Positions 62,748-64,000 of a stretch of 64,000 nucleotides of DNA are shown here, in pieces; within the stretch, counting starts at the first letter, position 1; each line of letters begins with the position of its first letter. Both the position numbers and the translations under genes were made by a program. A model generated the notes under the pieces. The model had not been told where the DNA came from, searched no databases, and saw nothing but the letters and a program-made list of their open reading frames with translations. The stretch comes from Caldisericales bacterium (GTDB lineage: Bacteria; Caldisericota; Caldisericia; Caldisericales; Caldisericaceae): the NCBI GenBank assembly GCA_015489815.1, contig WFZA01000016.1, positions 1 through 64,000 on the forward strand, written 5' to 3'.

Positions 62748-63599
62748 TTACAAATTATTGTTAAGCGAATATTCCTCAGTAAAAGAACTTATTTTTCCAA
62801 GTCGAATTTTCTTTTTCTTTATAAAAGCAACGACTTCAAAATCAAATACCTTTAACGCGTAATAAAGCGCTTCTTTTAACCCAAAGTTAAATTGTTTTAT
62901 AGAATGTGCATCTGAGCCAACAGTAATCTCAGTTCCTCCGACAGACACATAATAGGACAAAATTTCTTTCGAGGGATACGGTTCGCCTGGTAACTGCCTG
63001 AAACCAGAACTATTTACCTCAAGTACCATGCCATTTTTCACGATTTCAGAAAGAATAGGAAAAATAATTTCTTTATAATGCTCGGCATAGAAGGGACCGT
63101 AAAATTGTACTCCATATCGCTTTATCACATCGAAGTGACCTACAACCTGAAAATAGTTCATATTGACGAGACTTTTCATTTCCTCAAAATACATTTCGTA
63201 AGCAGTTTTTTCGTCTTTCCCTTTAAAAAACGGAAGGCCGCTTGCACCTGCTATAGTAAAACCTTCAAGCCTGTGGACAGAGCCCATCAAAAAATCGTAA
63301 TCCTTGTCTAAGGTAGCATTCAAAATACTATTTTCAAGCTCTTTCTGATAAGTCACTTCAACACCAAAGAGTAAATTCAACTTATTGCCATATTTATTGC
63401 GAAGCATTGTAATATCTTTTGCAGCGTCATTATACCTGTAATAACCATAATCCTTATCCACCGGATCCAGATCCAGATGATCCGTAAATCCCAGATATTT
63501 GATGTTGCGTTTTATTGCTTCAATTGCGTATGCCTCAGGATCTTGCACAGAATCTTTAGAAACGCGCGTATGAAGATGTAAATCCTCTATTATTCTCAT
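62748..63599 (-). CDS. PHP-domain phosphatase, HisJ-like
   Basis: The 283-residue protein has PHP metal motifs: DLHLHTRVSKDS at residues 6-17, GFTDHLDLD, GVEVTYQ, GSVHRLEG, VGHFDVIKRYG, EVNSSGFRQ and GSDAHSI. Order and spacing match HisJ/HisK-type histidinol-phosphate phosphatase. No other his gene is near, so a related phosphoesterase is possible. ATG 63599 has no Shine-Dalgarno and a TAGAAT box 6 nt upstream. Confidence 0.85.
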   Translation of the reverse strand: MRIIEDLHLHTRVSKDSVQDPEAYAIEAIKRNIKYLGFTDHLDLDPVDKDYGYYRYNDAAKDITMLRNKYGNKLNLLFGVEVTYQKELENSILNATLDKDYDFLMGSVHRLEGFTIAGASGLPFFKGKDEKTAYEMYFEEMKSLVNMNYFQVVGHFDVIKRYGVQFYGPFYAEHYKEIIFPILSEIVKNGMVLEVNSSGFRQLPGEPYPSKEILSYYVSVGGTEITVGSDAHSIKQFNFGLKEALYYALKVFDFEVVAFIKKKKIRLGKISSFTEEYSLNNNL

Positions 63600-63605
63600 A
63601 GGGTA

Positions 63606-63633
63606 ATTCTACTGGAAAAAGCGAAAAAATCAA
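63606..63633 (-). promoter_or_regulatory. Promoter of the hisJ-like gene (leaderless geometry)
   Basis: Minus-strand TTGATT (63633-63628) and TAGAAT (63611-63606), 16 bp apart, followed by TACCCT and the ATG at 63599. It is one of the clearest examples of the leaderless pattern in the window. Confidence 0.65.
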
Positions 63634-63647
63634 CCCTGAAATGTCTC

Positions 63648-64000
63648 CTATTTATTATGCAGTTTTGCAAGAAAACCTAGTTTTGCCTCGTCCTCCTTGG
63701 TATTTACATTAAAGAAAGTCGTTAGTTCTCTATCGAAACGCACAATTTCGTTCTCCTTTAGATACTGCACCTTACTATTTCTTAAAAGCAACCGCAAAGG
63801 AAACTCTTTTAATTCTATGCTTTGTTTTACTTTTGTAAAAAGACGCCTGTTATAAAATGCAAAAAGCAGTTCAATATAGCTTCCTACACGGGGAATGTAG
63901 ATGTCCACACTCTTATCTAAATTACCGTACATATACATAAGAAGTTGTTCGTTAATAAAAGGCATATCGCAGGCAGTTAGAAACACAAATTGTTCCTCTG
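63648..64000 (-). CDS. MobA-like nucleotidyltransferase, C-terminal part
   Basis: The frame is open to the right edge of the window and lacks its start. Readable residues begin EEQFVFLTACDMPFINEQLL, where CDMPF is the metal-binding motif of MobA (molybdenum cofactor guanylyltransferase), and end with DRELTTFFNVNTKEDEAKL, in which FFNVNT is the usual MobA end. MobA joins GMP to molybdopterin. The N-terminal LAGG-GKS nucleotide loop lies outside. A related NTP transferase such as MocA cannot be excluded. With moaD and moaE at 54 kb it points to an active molybdenum cofactor pathway. Confidence 0.82.
   Translation of the reverse strand, partial: EEQFVFLTACDMPFINEQLLMYMYGNLDKSVDIYIPRVGSYIELLFAFYNRRLFTKVKQSIELKEFPLRLLLRNSKVQYLKENEIVRFDRELTTFFNVNTKEDEAKLGFLAKLHNK

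Overview
This window comes from an AT-rich bacterial chromosome, most likely a thermophilic strict anaerobe. The main clues are an oxygen-defence operon built from ferritin, a flavodiiron protein, desulfoferrodoxin and a peroxiredoxin rather than catalase or superoxide dismutase, a GH57-type glycosidase, and an oligopeptide-binding protein carrying SLH domains. Lineage cannot be fixed from the sequence alone; a deep-branching group such as Caldisericota, Coprothermobacterota or Thermotogota would fit. Almost everything from 1 to 54 kb lies on the minus strand in long, tightly overlapping operons, so the layout is best read from high to low coordinates.

Region 1-18.9 kb (minus strand). A seven-tRNA cluster (Pro, Arg, His, Arg, Arg, Lys, Leu) leads into tig-clpP-clpX-lon, then rodZ-like, rimO and thpR. 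A second promoter inside thpR serves recA-recX-rny-uvrC-holin-like-hflX. A further promoter before cvpA serves cvpA-queA-tgt and a partial GH57 gene that leaves the window. This arm covers protein folding and turnover, recombination and excision repair, RNA decay and queuosine synthesis.

Region 18.9-26.6 kb. A plus-strand patB-type C-S lyase is followed by 1.4 kb of non-coding DNA packed with degenerate inverted and direct repeats. Then comes a minus-strand operon lspA-rluA-type synthase-smpB-amidase-murI.

Region 26.6-34.0 kb. An ECF sigma factor with its own ECF-type promoter precedes a membrane-anchored partner gene (putative anti-sigma) and an opp operon whose binding protein is an SLH fusion. 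A perfect hairpin separates oppA from oppBCDF, and a strong terminator ends the operon.

Region 34.0-52.4 kb. This is a compressed division and cell-wall cluster: rsmH-ftsL-ftsI-murE-murF-mraY-murD-ftsW-murG-murC-murB-ddl-ftsQ-ftsA-ftsZ plus a HlyD-like gene, mostly coupled by 4-bp overlaps. Upstream lie rnpB, a zinc-ribbon coiled-coil gene and a CAT-anticodon tRNA.

Region 52.4-64 kb. This holds moaD/moaE and rseC divergent from a small molybdopterin oxidoreductase, a PerR-type regulator, the ferritin-FDP-desulfoferrodoxin-peroxiredoxin operon, feoA-feoB-DtxR-type repressor with a candidate operator, a fold-type II PLP enzyme, a PHP-domain phosphatase and the C-terminal part of a MobA-like protein.

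The most notable cross-cutting signal is that six transcription-unit heads (cvpA, lspA, rsmH, moaD, the molybdopterin oxidoreductase, hisJ-like) have a -10 box exactly 6-7 nt before the start codon and no ribosome binding site. These units are predicted to make leaderless mRNAs, while other heads use normal Shine-Dalgarno leaders. Promoters throughout favour a 16-bp spacer.
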